NCBI RefSeq assembly: GCF_019083995.1
Contig: NZ_JAHRCU010000002.1
Coordinates: 186,001 to 250,000 of the forward strand
DNA length: 64,000 nucleotides
Direction of reading: 5' to 3'
From: Roseococcus sp. SDR
GTDB taxonomy: Bacteria > Pseudomonadota > Alphaproteobacteria > Acetobacterales > Acetobacteraceae
Each line of letters begins with the position of its first letter. The stretch's first letter is position 1. Under the pieces are notes generated by a model. That model did no database searches, was not told the origin of the DNA, and saw only the letters and a program-made list of their open reading frames with translations. Both the position numbers and the translations under genes were made by a program. Below are positions 35,346 through 44,356 of this stretch, one piece after another.

Positions 35346-36965
35346 CTACTTGGCCTTGTGGTAGAGGTGGGGGATGGCGTGATCCACGACGACGTCGAGC
35401 AGCATGGGCCCCTCGGCGGCGAAAGCGTCGGACAGGCCGGCATGCAGCGCCTCGGCGGTCTCCACGCGGCGCCCAGGGCAGCCCTGGCCGGCCGCCAGGC
35501 TTACGAAATCCAGGCCCGGCAGCTCGATCCCCGGCGCGCCCTCCACGCCCAGCACACGGGAAAAGCTGCGCATCGCGCCATAGCCGGCATTGTTCACGAC
35601 GATGATGGTGAGCGGCAGCCGCGCCTGGACGGCGTTCCAGATGGCCTGGATGGAATACATCATCGAGCCGTCGCCGATGACCGCCACCACGCGCGTGCCG
35701 GGGTTGGCCATGGCGACGCCGACTGCGGCGGGCAGCGAATAGCCCAGGCCGCCCGAGGCCATGGTGTAGAAGCCGCCCCAGCGCGTGACGGGCAGGTGAC
35801 GTTGCAGCGCCGGGCGGTGCGACGGCGCCTCCTCCACCAGGATCGCGTCGCGCGGCATGGCGGCGCGCAGCGCGGCGAAGAGATATTCGGCCGGCAGCGG
35901 GATCGCCGCCGCGGGCTCGGGCGCGGGCGGGCGCGGCGCCGGCCTGGCGCGCTGGGGCATCGGCAGCCGCGCCTGCAGCGCCGGCAAGGCGAGGCGCATG
36001 CTGCCCAGGATCGCTGTGCCGGAGGCCGCCGCCGCCGCCGCCTCGCCATCCGAGGTGAGCTGGAAGATCGGCGTGCCGTCATGGAACACGGCGCATTCGC
36101 CCGCCACATGGAAGGTGAAGGCCGGCGCGCCGATCACGACGATCAGGTCATATCCCGCAAGTCCCGCCGCCACCGCATTGGGCGCGGCCGCGAGAAAGCC
36201 CTGAAAAAGCGGATGATCCTCCAGACAGGCGACGCGGCTGGCGAAGGGACTGGCCAGAATGGGCGCGCGCGCGTGCTCGGCCAGGGCCAGCAGCGCTGGG
36301 CCTGCGCCCTCCTGATCCACTTCGGGCCCGACGACGAAGACCGGGCGTTCCGCGCGCGTCAGTGCCACGGCAAGTTGCTCCAGCAGGGCCGGATCGGGCG
36401 CCACGTCCACACTCACCCTGCGCGCCGGAAGCGGGCGGGTGGGCGCGCCCCAGTCGTCCATCGGGATGCTGACGAGGGTCGGCCCCCAGGGGCGCTGCAT
36501 GGCGATCCGATGGGCATGGGCGATGGCGGCGGGCACATCCTCGGCCCGCGCCGGCTCGATGCTCCATTTCACATAGGGGCGCGGGAAGTTCGCGGCCTCG
36601 GTGGCGCCGAGGAAGGGATTGCCCGGCAGCAGCGAGCGCGCCTGCTGGCCCACGGTGATCACCAGCGGTGCCTGGTTTCTGAAGGCGGTGAAGATGTTGC
36701 CCGCGGCGTGGCCGACGCCCACCGCCGAATGCAGGTTGCAGAAGGCGGCGCGGCCGGTGGCGCGCGCATAGCCGTCCGCCATGCCCACCACGACGGATTC
36801 CTGCAGCCCGAGCACATAGTTGAAATCATCCGGCCAGCGGTCGAGGAAGGGCAGTTCCGTCGAGCCGGGATTGCCGAAGACCGTCGTCATGCCGAGTTCG
36901 CGCATCAGCGCGTAGGTCGCCTCGCGCACGGTGACGAGGCCGGTCTCCATCGGGCCATGCGGCAT
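35346..36965 (-). CDS. Thiamine-diphosphate enzyme, benzoylformate-decarboxylase-like
   Basis: A 539-residue cytoplasmic enzyme of the TPP-dependent decarboxylase family. It resembles MdlC: VFGNPGSTELPFL holds the active-site Ser, LQESVVVGMADGYARATG the cofactor Glu, and NLHSAVGVGHAAGN the His equivalent to His70. A second His lies in GAPAFTFHVAG. The TPP/Mg motif is VIGDGSMMYSIQAIW with VVNNAGYGAM. It would remove CO2 from an aryl or alkyl 2-oxo acid such as phenylglyoxylate. It heads a two-gene operon with a Bug protein. Related acetolactate-synthase-like enzymes share the fold, but the His pair favours decarboxylase activity. Confidence 0.8.
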   Translation of the reverse strand: MPHGPMETGLVTVREATYALMRELGMTTVFGNPGSTELPFLDRWPDDFNYVLGLQESVVVGMADGYARATGRAAFCNLHSAVGVGHAAGNIFTAFRNQAPLVITVGQQARSLLPGNPFLGATEAANFPRPYVKWSIEPARAEDVPAAIAHAHRIAMQRPWGPTLVSIPMDDWGAPTRPLPARRVSVDVAPDPALLEQLAVALTRAERPVFVVGPEVDQEGAGPALLALAEHARAPILASPFASRVACLEDHPLFQGFLAAAPNAVAAGLAGYDLIVVIGAPAFTFHVAGECAVFHDGTPIFQLTSDGEAAAAAASGTAILGSMRLALPALQARLPMPQRARPAPRPPAPEPAAAIPLPAEYLFAALRAAMPRDAILVEEAPSHRPALQRHLPVTRWGGFYTMASGGLGYSLPAAVGVAMANPGTRVVAVIGDGSMMYSIQAIWNAVQARLPLTIIVVNNAGYGAMRSFSRVLGVEGAPGIELPGLDFVSLAAGQGCPGRRVETAEALHAGLSDAFAAEGPMLLDVVVDHAIPHLYHKAK

Positions 36966-37039
36966 GTTCGCGTTTCCCCTGCGTGTCTTGTCCGCAAGGG
37001 TTACGGCCTGGGGCCCCCTGCCCGCAAGCGGGACCTGAT

Positions 37040-37594
37040 TCAGTCCCCGCTGGTGGCGACGAGGCGCATCAGCCGCTCCAGCCGGCGGTCAGCAAGACCC
37101 AGAGAGGCGAGTTGCCGGGCGGTGTTTTCCAGATACTCGCGGTTGGTGCCGGTCTTGCCCGCGCCGCGTGCGATGGTGGCGGCCGTGCTTTGCTCGCAAG
37201 GGCGGCAATAGGCGGGGTGGCTGCGATCGGCCACGTAGCTGATGCCGCGGACCTCCCGCCCCGCTGCAAGGCGCAGCTTCAGCAGGCGGCGGTGATAGAC
37301 ATTCTCGCCATTCGGGTTCTCGCGCGATTCCAGATAGTCGAGCACGGCCGGCGCCTCGGCGGCCGCCACGCGGAAGGCGACGCCGCGGCAGGCGCCGCCG
37401 CGATCCAGGCCGAGCACCAGGCCCGGCCGCTCCGGCGTGCCGCGATAATGCCGGGACCAGAGGCAGAAGCGCCGATGATAGCCGCGCAGCAGCGCCGGCT
37501 CATGGCCCAGATGCGGAAAGCCCGGACGCCAGATAAGCGAGCCATAGGCGAAGACGTAGAGATGCCCGTCGGCATCGAGAGGAAGTTCCTGCAC
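37040..37594 (-). CDS. ChaC-like gamma-glutamylcyclotransferase
   Basis: A 184-residue cytoplasmic enzyme that likely cleaves glutathione or another gamma-glutamyl peptide to release 5-oxoproline. The family motif LYVFAYGSLIWRPGF forms the substrate-binding loop, and the catalytic Glu is in LDYLESRENP. Later GISYVADRSHPAYCRP and REYLENTARQLASLG match ChaC proteins. Start GTG 37594 gives a compact protein; a far longer open frame upstream runs antisense to the DUF2125 gene and is not believable as coding. It is divergent from DUF2125 with only 30 bp between the starts. Confidence 0.82.
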   Translation of the reverse strand: MQELPLDADGHLYVFAYGSLIWRPGFPHLGHEPALLRGYHRRFCLWSRHYRGTPERPGLVLGLDRGGACRGVAFRVAAAEAPAVLDYLESRENPNGENVYHRRLLKLRLAAGREVRGISYVADRSHPAYCRPCEQSTAATIARGAGKTGTNREYLENTARQLASLGLADRRLERLMRLVATSGD

Positions 37595-37624
37595 GCGGCC
37601 TGAACCTTTGCGAAATCGGCGCGG

Positions 37625-38581
37625 ATGTTTAACCCTGCCCGGATGGCAAGAAAATGGTGGGCGTTCCTCCTCCTCGCCCTGATCCTGGCCGGCGGCGGCC
37701 TTTACTGGACCTGGCAGGAGGCGACGAGCCGTCTGGAGGTGGAACTGGCGCGCTGGAGCGAGGCGCGCCGGGCCGAGGGCTGGCAGGTGAGCCACGCATC
37801 GCCTGAGCGTGCCGGCTTCCCGTTCGGCGCCGTGCTGAACCTCTCCGGCCTGTCGGTCCGCGCCCCCAATGGCGTGGGCTGGCAATCGGAGGGCGCCAAG
37901 CTGGGGCTCTTCCCGCAGGATCACCGGCAATTGCGGCTGGAATTGACCGGTGCGCAGCGCCTCCTGCAGCCGAGCGGGGCGATGCCGGTTCAAAGCCGCT
38001 CGCTCATCGCGCGGCTGCGCCTCGACGGCCAGGGCCTCACGCTGGAAGGGGACGGGCTGCGCTTCGGCGAGGAAGTCGCCGTGCAGGGCCTGGCTGTGAA
38101 CCTCTTCGGCCTGGATTTCGACATCCGCGCCGCCGGGCTCGCGGCGTCCCGGCTGCCGCGCCTGGACAGCTTCCAGATCGCCGGCAAGCTGAACACTCCA
38201 CCGGGCACGAGTGCCAGCGCCTGGCGCGCGGCCGGCGGGGCGCTCAGCATCGGCCTGGCCGAGGCCCGTGCGGGCGAGGCGGTGATTCAGCTTCGCGCCA
38301 CCCTCACGCTCGACGCACAGCTCCAGCCTGAGGGGCGGGGCACGCTTACCCTCGTGGGCGTGCAGGAAGGGCTGAACGCCGTGGTGGCGGCCGGTCTGGT
38401 TGCGCCCAACATGGTGGGAGCGCTGCGCGCGGGCCTGATGCTCAGCGCCCGCGTGCCGCCTGAGGGCGGGCCGCCGCGCGTGGAATTGCCGCTGGAACTG
38501 CGCGGCCGTCGCCTGACCATGGCGCGCATTCCGCTGGGCGTCATGCCGCCCATCGAATGGCCAGGTGCGCCCCGCCGCTGA
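37625..38581 (+). CDS. DUF2125-family membrane-anchored periplasmic protein
   Basis: A 318-residue protein with one N-terminal membrane segment (WWAFLLLALILAGGGLYWTW). A long beta-rich domain follows, matching the DUF2125 family of Alphaproteobacteria: GWQVSHASPERAGFPFGAVLNLSGLS is the typical opening, and the rest is a run of amphipathic strands like AsmA-type lipid-bridge proteins. The function is unknown; a role in the cell envelope is likely from the topology. ATG 37625 or ATG 37643 could be the start. The next gene starts 65 bp downstream but is probably separate, since it has its own strong ribosome site. Confidence 0.76.
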   Translation: MFNPARMARKWWAFLLLALILAGGGLYWTWQEATSRLEVELARWSEARRAEGWQVSHASPERAGFPFGAVLNLSGLSVRAPNGVGWQSEGAKLGLFPQDHRQLRLELTGAQRLLQPSGAMPVQSRSLIARLRLDGQGLTLEGDGLRFGEEVAVQGLAVNLFGLDFDIRAAGLAASRLPRLDSFQIAGKLNTPPGTSASAWRAAGGALSIGLAEARAGEAVIQLRATLTLDAQLQPEGRGTLTLVGVQEGLNAVVAAGLVAPNMVGALRAGLMLSARVPPEGGPPRVELPLELRGRRLTMARIPLGVMPPIEWPGAPRR

Positions 38582-38646
38582 CCGGGTTGTCCTGAGCTGA
38601 ACCCGGCCGCATGCTGCCCGCCAAGAAATCACCTTGGAGGAACAGC

Positions 38647-39648
38647 ATGGCGTCCGTCCCCATCGCCGGCTCGCGTTTTGTCATCATCGGCGGCGGCAGC
38701 CTCGTCGGCTCGGCCACGGCGGGCGAATTGCTCGATGCGGGCGCGGCCGAAGTCCGGCTCTTCGACAATTTCTCCATGGGGGCTGAAAGCGCGGTCGCGC
38801 ATCTGAAGGACCATCCCCGTCTCACGATCATCCGCGGCGACGTGATGCGGATGAGCGACCTGCTGGCAGCGCTGGAGGGTGCCGATGGCGCCTTGCTTCT
38901 GGCCGCCTACATGACGCTGAACATGGACCGTGACGCCTGGGGCGGCCTGGATGTGAACATCCGCGGCGTGCAGAACGCGCTGGAAGCCAGCGCGGCGCGC
39001 GGCGTGAAGAAGGTCGTCTTCGCCTCTTCCAACGCGGTCTATGGCTATGGGCCCGGCATCAAGGGCGACCTAGTGGAGGGCACGCCCTTCTACAGCGAGG
39101 GCGCGCCGCCGGCCGCCATCATCTATGGCGCCACCAAGATCATCGGCGAGCAGCTCTGCCGCACCTACACCGCCAAGCGCGGCCTGCCCCATGTCGTGCT
39201 GCGCTATTCGACCGTCTATGGCGAGCGGCAGCACCACCGCGCGGCCAATGCGCTCTACATCATCGAGACGCTGGAGAAGCTGGCGCGTGGCGAGCCGCCG
39301 GAGATCTTCGGTGATGGCAGCGAGACGAAGCACTTCGTCTATGTGGGCGACCTCGCGCGCGCCAACCGCATGGCCTTCGAGAGTGCGGCCAGCAATGTTG
39401 CGGTCAACACCTCCGGCCCCGCGCCGATCACGACGCTGGAGCTGGTGCAGCTGGTGACGGAGCTCGCCGGCGGCGGCCCGGCGCCGACCTTCGTGGGCGA
39501 GACCGCGGGCAAGGTGCGCCTCACCTCGGGCGGCGCCTTCCGCATCGCGCATGAGAAGGCCTTCTCTGCCATCGGCTGGAAGCCGCAGGTGGAGATGCGC
39601 GAGGGGCTCTCGCGCCTCATCAAGTGGCTCAAGGAAGGAAACGGCTGA
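38647..39648 (+). CDS. NAD-dependent epimerase/dehydratase
   Basis: A 333-residue extended SDR beginning at ATG 38647 after a GGAGGAACAGC ribosome site. The NAD motif is FVIIGGGSLVGSATAG, GGGSLVG replacing the more common GxxGxxG. The active site has ASSNAVYGYGPG and IIYGATKIIGEQLC with the Tyr-x-x-x-Lys pair. It is the first of three coupled genes (epimerase, Bug protein, SDR). Most enzymes of this type act on nucleotide sugars, but this context with an uptake protein and an oxidoreductase suggests catabolism of an imported sugar-like or hydroxy acid. Confidence 0.78.
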   Translation: MASVPIAGSRFVIIGGGSLVGSATAGELLDAGAAEVRLFDNFSMGAESAVAHLKDHPRLTIIRGDVMRMSDLLAALEGADGALLLAAYMTLNMDRDAWGGLDVNIRGVQNALEASAARGVKKVVFASSNAVYGYGPGIKGDLVEGTPFYSEGAPPAAIIYGATKIIGEQLCRTYTAKRGLPHVVLRYSTVYGERQHHRAANALYIIETLEKLARGEPPEIFGDGSETKHFVYVGDLARANRMAFESAASNVAVNTSGPAPITTLELVQLVTELAGGGPAPTFVGETAGKVRLTSGGAFRIAHEKAFSAIGWKPQVEMREGLSRLIKWLKEGNG

Positions 39649-40610
39649 TGCTTCGTCGCACGCTTCTCGGCGCCACCCCGGCGCTTCTCGCCTCGCCTGC
39701 CCTCGCCCAAGGGGGGGCTGGTTCCTGGCGGCCGGACAGGCCCATCGAGATCATCGTGGGCTTCGTCGCGGGGGGCGCCACCGACGTTGATGCGCGGCTC
39801 TATGCCCGCTTCCTGGAGCCGCGGATCGGCGGGAACGTCGTCGTGGTGAACCGGCCCGGCGCAGGCGGCGAGGTGGCACTGGCCGCCATCGCCCGCGGGC
39901 GGGCGGATGGCACGGTCATCGGCACCACCAACATGCCCGGCCTGCTCACCATCCCGATCGAGCGGACGGCGCAGTTCAAGCTCGACGACTTCGCGCCCAT
40001 CGGGAACCTCGTGGGCGATCCCTCGGCCATCTCGGTGGCGGCCGACAGCCCCTATCGCACGCTGGAGGACCTCTTCGCCGCGGCACGGCGCGATCCGGGG
40101 GGCATCACCTTCGGCTCGCCGGGCATCGGCACGGATGACCACCTGCTGATGGTGCTGATGCAGCAGGCCACGGGGCTGCGTTTCAACCATGTGGCCTTCC
40201 AGGGCGACCCGCAGATCCGCACCGCCATCCTTGGCAAGCAGATCGTCTCGACCGGCCTGAACCTGGGTTATGTTCTGAGCAACAACGAGGGCATGCGCCT
40301 GCTGGCCTTGGCCGCCAACGAGCGCAGCCGCTTCGCGCCCGAGCTGCCGACGCTGAAGGAGAAGGGCGTGGATGTGACCATGGCCTCCGAGCGCGGCCTG
40401 GTCATGCCCGTCGGCACGCCGGCGCATATCGTCTCGCGCTTCCGGGAAGCAACGGACGACATTGCGAAGGACCCGGAGTTCATTCGCGCGATCGAGGCGC
40501 GCTCGCTGCTCGTGCGGCACGAATCCGGCGAGGCCTGGTTCGCGCGCCTGCGCGAGGATGAGCGCCGCTACCGCGCGCTGTGGCAAACCACGCCCTGGGC
40601 GCAGCGATGA
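39648..40610 (+). CDS. Bug/TctC-family solute-binding protein in an epimerase/SDR operon
   Basis: A 320-residue periplasmic binding protein with signal peptide MLRRTLLGATPALLASPALAQ, followed by the pocket motifs PIEIIVGFVAGGATDVDARL and VVVNRPGAGGEVALAAIARG. The expected second Gly-rich loop and the GSPGIGTDDHLL stretch are present. The start overlaps the epimerase stop (TGATG) and the stop overlaps the SDR start (ATGA), so synthesis of all three is coupled. A run of seven G follows the signal-peptide codons at 39711-39717. The ligand is unknown. Confidence 0.82.
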   Translation: MLRRTLLGATPALLASPALAQGGAGSWRPDRPIEIIVGFVAGGATDVDARLYARFLEPRIGGNVVVVNRPGAGGEVALAAIARGRADGTVIGTTNMPGLLTIPIERTAQFKLDDFAPIGNLVGDPSAISVAADSPYRTLEDLFAAARRDPGGITFGSPGIGTDDHLLMVLMQQATGLRFNHVAFQGDPQIRTAILGKQIVSTGLNLGYVLSNNEGMRLLALAANERSRFAPELPTLKEKGVDVTMASERGLVMPVGTPAHIVSRFREATDDIAKDPEFIRAIEARSLLVRHESGEAWFARLREDERRYRALWQTTPWAQR

Positions 40611-41443
40611 GCGTCGCCTCGCTCGAAGCGCTGCCTCCGCGCGGCACGCCGCGCCTCGCCGGCAAGCGCGTGCTGCTGCTGGGCGCCGGTTCGGTTGGCG
40701 AAGGGATCGGCAATGGCCGCGCCATGGCGATCCTTTTCGCCCGCGAGGGCGCGCAGGTGGCCTGCGTGGACCTCCACCAGGCCGCCGCCGAGGAAACCAC
40801 CGCGATGATCGCGGCCGAGGGCGGCCAGGCCCTCGCCCTCAGCGCGGACGTCACGCAGGAGAGCGAGATCGCGCGCATCGTGGCCAGCACCATGGCCGCC
40901 TTCGGGCGCATCGACATCCTGGTGAACAATGTGGGCGGCAGCGTGCCAGGCGGGCCGGAGGAAATGTCGCCGGAGATCTGGCACAGGCAGTTCCACCATA
41001 ATCTGCACTACGTTCACCTCAGCACGCGTGCCGTGCTGCCCATCATGGTGAAGCAGGGCGGGGGCGCCATCGTGAACCTCTCCTCCGTCGCGGCGCTGCG
41101 CAACATCGGTCCGGACCTCATGGCCTATGCGGCGTCGAAGTCAGGCGTCATGGCCCTCTCGCGGATGATCGCGGTGCGCTACGCGCCACAGGGCATCCGC
41201 TGCAACGTGGTGATCCCGGGGCTCATGCACACGCCACTGGTGGAGGCGCGCCTGGCTGGCCAGCGCAGCGGCGGCGATGTCGCGGCCATCGTGGCAAAGC
41301 GCAACGCCCAGCCGCCCATGGGCAGGATGGGCGATGCCTGGGATGTGGCCTACGCCGCGCTGTACCTCGCCTCGGATGAGGCGAAATACGTCACCGGCGC
41401 CGAGATCGTTGTGGATGGCGGGCTCACTCTGAAGACGCCGTGA
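40607..41443 (+). CDS. Short-chain dehydrogenase/reductase
   Basis: A 278-residue NAD(P)-dependent oxidoreductase. The cofactor loop VLLLGAGSVGEGIGNGRA is an unusual variant of TGxxxGxG, with a longer glycine stretch. The NNVGG strand, catalytic Ser in VNLSSVAALRN, and YAASKSGVMAL with Tyr and Lys are all in place. The C terminus EIVVDGGLTLKTP is typical of SDRs that oxidise hydroxy acids or sugars. It ends the epimerase/Bug/SDR operon and converges on lpdA across a repeat-bearing gap. Confidence 0.84.
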   Translation: MSVASLEALPPRGTPRLAGKRVLLLGAGSVGEGIGNGRAMAILFAREGAQVACVDLHQAAAEETTAMIAAEGGQALALSADVTQESEIARIVASTMAAFGRIDILVNNVGGSVPGGPEEMSPEIWHRQFHHNLHYVHLSTRAVLPIMVKQGGGAIVNLSSVAALRNIGPDLMAYAASKSGVMALSRMIAVRYAPQGIRCNVVIPGLMHTPLVEARLAGQRSGGDVAAIVAKRNAQPPMGRMGDAWDVAYAALYLASDEAKYVTGAEIVVDGGLTLKTP

Positions 41444-41467
41444 CGCCGGCGGCGACGGTTCCCAGGC

Positions 41468-41588
41468 AGGACGCGGCCGCCCCGCGCTCAGGGGCCGCCA
41501 ACGACGAATCCGGCCGCACCTGCGGCCGGCGCAATGCTTCGGCATTCCGAAGCCAAGCGCGCGGCTGCGCGCGCCCGGCGCCTGAGGG
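41468..41588 (-). repeat. Hairpin repeat array behind lpdA (one full unit plus a partial second)
   Basis: Read on the minus strand, a unit starts 2 nt after the lpdA stop with GCCCTCAGGCGCCGGGCG. It contains three successive hairpins: GCGCGC arms; AATGC-CGAA-GCATT; and CCGGCCGC-AGGT-GCGGCCGG. It ends in GGATTCGTCGTTG. A second, truncated unit begins CCCCTGAGCGCGGGGCGGCC about 93 bp later. The same arrangement is found behind fabH (54266-54452). In hairpin 2 the change C to T on one arm is matched by G to A on the other relative to the fabH copy, which supports a selected structure. Confidence 0.8.
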
Positions 41589-41590
41589 CA

Positions 41591-42982
41591 TCAGATATGC
41601 AAAGCCCTGCCGTCCACGGCCAGCGCAGCTTCCTTCACCGCCTCGCTCAGGGTCGGATGCGCATGGCAGGTGCGGGCCACGTCCTCCGCACTCGCACCGA
41701 ACTCGATGGCCATGGCGATCTCGGCGATCAGAGTGCCTGCATCGGGCCCCATGATGTGCGCGCCCAGCACCGCATCCGTCTTGGCATCGGCCAGGATCTT
41801 CACGAAGCCGTCCATGTCGCCCATGGCGCGCGCGCGGCCATTCGCCGTGAAGGGGAATTTTCCGACCTTGTAGGCCTGCCCGCGGGCCTTCAGCTGCTCC
41901 TCGGTCTCGCCCACGGAAGCGAGTTCGGGCCAAGTGTACACCACGCTCGGGATGGCGTTGTAGTTGATGTGCGGCTTCTGGCCGGCCAACTGCTCGGCCA
42001 GGGCGACGCCCTCATCCTCGGCCTTGTGCGCCAGCATCGCACCGGCAATGGCATCGCCGATGGCGTAGATGCCGGGCACGTTGGTGGCGTAATGCGCGTC
42101 GGTCTTCACCCGGCCGCGCTCGTCCAGGGCAACGCCCAGTTCGGCGAGGCCCAGCCCCTCCACATGGGGGCGCCGGCCGATGGCCAGCAGCACGACATCG
42201 GCGCGAATCTTCTCGGCATCGCCGCCGGCGGCCGGCTCGATCGTCACATCCACGCCCGTCGCATCGGCGACGGCAGCGGTCACCTTGCTCTTCAGCTTGA
42301 AGGTGAAGCCCTGCTTGGTCAGCACCCGCTCGAATGCCTTGGAGAGTTCGTTGTCCATGCCAGGCGTGATGCGGTCGAGATACTCGATCACCGTCACCTT
42401 GGCGCCGAGGCGGCCCCAGACGCTGCCCAGCTCGAGCCCGATCACGCCGCCGCCGATCACGACCAGGTGCTCCGGCACCTTCGCCAGTTCCAGCGCACCG
42501 GTGGAGGTGACGATGCGCGCCTCGTCCACCTCGATGCCCTTGAGCGGGATGCTCTCGCTGCCCGTCGCGATCACGATGTTCTTCGTGGTGTAGCTCTGGC
42601 CCGCGACCTCGACGGTGGTGGGGTTCACGATGCGCCCCGCGCCCTTCAGCCAGGTCACCTTGTTCTTCTTGAAGAGGAACTCGACGCCCTTGGTGTTCGC
42701 GCCCACCACCTCGGCCTTGCGGGCCTGCATGCGCGCGAGGTCGAAGGAGACGCCGGTCACGTTCACGCCGTGATCGGCCAGCTTGTGCTTGGCTTCCTCG
42801 AAATGCTCGGAGGATTGCAGCAGCGCCTTGGAGGGGATGCAGCCGACATTGAGGCAGGTGCCGCCCAGGGTCGCGCGCTTCTCCACGCAGGCGACCTTCA
42901 TGCCGAGCTGGGCCGCGCGGATCGCGCAGACATAGCCGCCGGGGCCGGCGCCGATGACGATGACGTCGAAGCTGTCAGACAT
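41591..42982 (-). CDS. lpdA: Dihydrolipoyl dehydrogenase (E3)
   Basis: The 463-residue flavoprotein reoxidises dihydrolipoamide of 2-oxo acid dehydrogenase complexes or the glycine cleavage system. It has the FAD motif [19 protein letters not shown], the redox disulphide [13 protein letters not shown] at about residues 39-51, the NAD motif [19 protein letters not shown], the second FAD motif [11 protein letters not shown], and the C-terminal [10 protein letters not shown] containing the base His. Length and motifs are canonical. No E1 or E2 subunit is adjacent in the window, so this is either a shared E3 or an isolated copy. A hairpin repeat follows its stop codon. Confidence 0.95.
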   Translation of the reverse strand: MSDSFDVIVIGAGPGGYVCAIRAAQLGMKVACVEKRATLGGTCLNVGCIPSKALLQSSEHFEEAKHKLADHGVNVTGVSFDLARMQARKAEVVGANTKGVEFLFKKNKVTWLKGAGRIVNPTTVEVAGQSYTTKNIVIATGSESIPLKGIEVDEARIVTSTGALELAKVPEHLVVIGGGVIGLELGSVWGRLGAKVTVIEYLDRITPGMDNELSKAFERVLTKQGFTFKLKSKVTAAVADATGVDVTIEPAAGGDAEKIRADVVLLAIGRRPHVEGLGLAELGVALDERGRVKTDAHYATNVPGIYAIGDAIAGAMLAHKAEDEGVALAEQLAGQKPHINYNAIPSVVYTWPELASVGETEEQLKARGQAYKVGKFPFTANGRARAMGDMDGFVKILADAKTDAVLGAHIMGPDAGTLIAEIAMAIEFGASAEDVARTCHAHPTLSEAVKEAALAVDGRALHI

Positions 42983-43126
42983 GGGTGATCCTCAACCGTA
43001 TTTGGCCGCAAACTGGCGCGGGCGGGGGCGCGGCGCAAGGTGCGGCCGATCGGCGCCATGCGCAGCCCCGATTGGCGCAGGGCGCGGGGCCGGGGCAAGC
43101 TCACCTCATCAGGAGGGAAGACGACC

Positions 43127-43465
43127 ATGCGCAAGATGATCCTGGCGGCCGCCTTGCTGGCGCTGCCGCTGGCCGGAGCCCAGGCCCAGGCGATCCCGAC
43201 CAATTGCAGCGGTGTCGTGGAGGCGGTGGGCTGGCAGAGCCAGTCCGAGCGTGGCTACTGGGCCAGTTCGGTGGATCTGCGCAACGTCTCGGGCCGGGCG
43301 GTCCAGGTGACGGTGCAGTACAACGGCGCCGGCGCCTTCAACCAGCCCGCCTTCCGCATGGAGCCCGGCGCCTGGATCCGGCGCTGGCTGGCCCGGACGA
43401 GCAGCGGCGTGCCCGAGGCGACCTTGCGCGCCTCCACCACCCTGATCTGCGCCGAGCCTCGCTGA
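43127..43465 (+). CDS. Small secreted two-cysteine protein, copy 1 of 3
   Basis: I do not recognise a named family. The 112-residue protein has a signal peptide (MRKMILAAALLALPLAGAQAQA) and an AGGAGG ribosome site. The mature part of about 90 residues starts with NCSGVVEAVG, has a strand-rich centre (DLRNVSGRAVQVTVQYNG), and ends with STTLICAEPR. Only two Cys remain in the mature chain, near each end, and they may form a disulphide closing the domain. It is followed in the same direction by two more genes of the same plan. The function is unknown; the periplasm or outside is the likely place. Confidence 0.68.
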   Translation: MRKMILAAALLALPLAGAQAQAIPTNCSGVVEAVGWQSQSERGYWASSVDLRNVSGRAVQVTVQYNGAGAFNQPAFRMEPGAWIRRWLARTSSGVPEATLRASTTLICAEPR

Positions 43466-43523
43466 GCCTCGCCATTGGGCCGCCCGCGTGGCAGTTCTCA
43501 CGGCGCGACGGAAAGGATGCGGC

Positions 43524-43853
43524 ATGCGCGGGGCGGGATGGATGGGGGTGGCGGCGCTGTTGCTCGGGACGCTGCCGGCGGCTGCCCAGGATTGCGCGGG
43601 CCAGGTGATCGTCCTGGGCGCCGGCAGCCAGGCGGAGGGCGCGGGCTTCGCCTATTGGGCCACGCTCTCCAATCCGGGCATGCGCGGCGTGCAGGTGGAG
43701 CCCCGTTGGGCCGAGGCCACCCTGCCGGCCCTGCGCATCGAAGCCGGCCGCATGCAGCGGGTGCGGCTCGGCTTGGGCGCCACCCGGCTCACGGCCGAAG
43801 AGATCGAGGCGGCGACGCGGCTGCGCTGCCAGCCGATCCCCCGCCAACCCTGA
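43524..43853 (+). CDS. Small secreted two-cysteine protein, copy 2 of 3
   Basis: A 109-residue protein with a signal peptide ending near PAAAQ and a mature domain starting DCAGQVIVLGAG. It contains strands like QVEPRWAEATLPALRI and ends with AATRLRCQPIP. The spacing of the two cysteines and the closing (T)xLxC element match its neighbours on both sides, while overall identity looks low, so an old duplication is likely. GGA at 43514-43516 may serve as ribosome site. It lies 58 bp after copy 1 and is probably co-transcribed. No function can be read. Confidence 0.65.
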   Translation: MRGAGWMGVAALLLGTLPAAAQDCAGQVIVLGAGSQAEGAGFAYWATLSNPGMRGVQVEPRWAEATLPALRIEAGRMQRVRLGLGATRLTAEEIEAATRLRCQPIPRQP

Positions 43854-43906
43854 TGGACCGGGCTTGGCGCGGCGTTGCATGCTGCGCCGCCCGCAACGAG
43901 GTTCCC

Positions 43907-44260
43907 ATGCGCCGTCTTCTCCTCCTGGCCCTCCCCATGCTGCTGCCCGCCGGCGCGCTGGCGCAGCTTCCGGGCGTCGAGCGCGACTGCGCGGCCCTCG
44001 GCCTGGCGCCCCCGCGCTTCGCGAGCGTCGCGCTTGGGGATGGCAGCTACATCTACCGGATGGACCTGGCCGACCACGGCCGGACGGGCATCCGCTACAG
44101 CTACAGCTTCACCCTGCCCGGCAGCAGTCGCCCGGCCGAGGCGCTGAACGGCTACCTGCCGCCCGGCGGGCGCATCGAGCATGCGCTGGGGACGAGCGAT
44201 CGCAACCTCGACGCCCGGGCGCTGCAGGCCGCGACCACGCTGCGGTGCTTCGCGCCCTGA
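43907..44260 (+). CDS. Small secreted two-cysteine protein, copy 3 of 3
   Basis: A 117-residue protein from ATG 43907 with a strong signal peptide (MRRLLLLALPMLLPAGALAQ). The mature part begins near the first Cys (VERDCAALG), includes DGSYIYRMDLADHGRTGI and a GYLPPGGRIEHALGT loop, and ends in QAATTLRCFAP. The ending TTLRC is nearly the same as TTLIC in copy 1. It is separated from copy 2 by 53 bp. An imperfect hairpin (AAGGGG / CCCCTT, 44271-44295) shortly after the stop may end the transcript. The function is unknown; a periplasmic or secreted binding protein is possible. Confidence 0.65.
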   Translation: MRRLLLLALPMLLPAGALAQLPGVERDCAALGLAPPRFASVALGDGSYIYRMDLADHGRTGIRYSYSFTLPGSSRPAEALNGYLPPGGRIEHALGTSDRNLDARALQAATTLRCFAP

Positions 44261-44356
44261 GCGCAGGCGAAAGGGGCTTGGCAAGCGGCCCCCTTCCATG
44301 CCCCAATCCGAGGATGACGGCGCCGTAAGATGCGCCGATGTCTTGGGAGATACGCC

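Noticed and set aside
34638-37211. Open frame of 857 residues antisense to the Bug and TPP-enzyme genes
   Set aside because: It spans two confirmed genes and shows antisense composition with no motifs.
37595-38632. Long N-terminal extension of the ChaC gene
   Set aside because: It would run antisense through the DUF2125 gene, and ChaC proteins are about 180-230 residues. GTG 37594 gives the right length.
44271-44295. AAGGGG / CCCCTT hairpin after the third small secreted gene
   Set aside because: The stem is only 6 bp with a 13-nt loop and no T-run, so I mention it with the gene and not as its own terminator.
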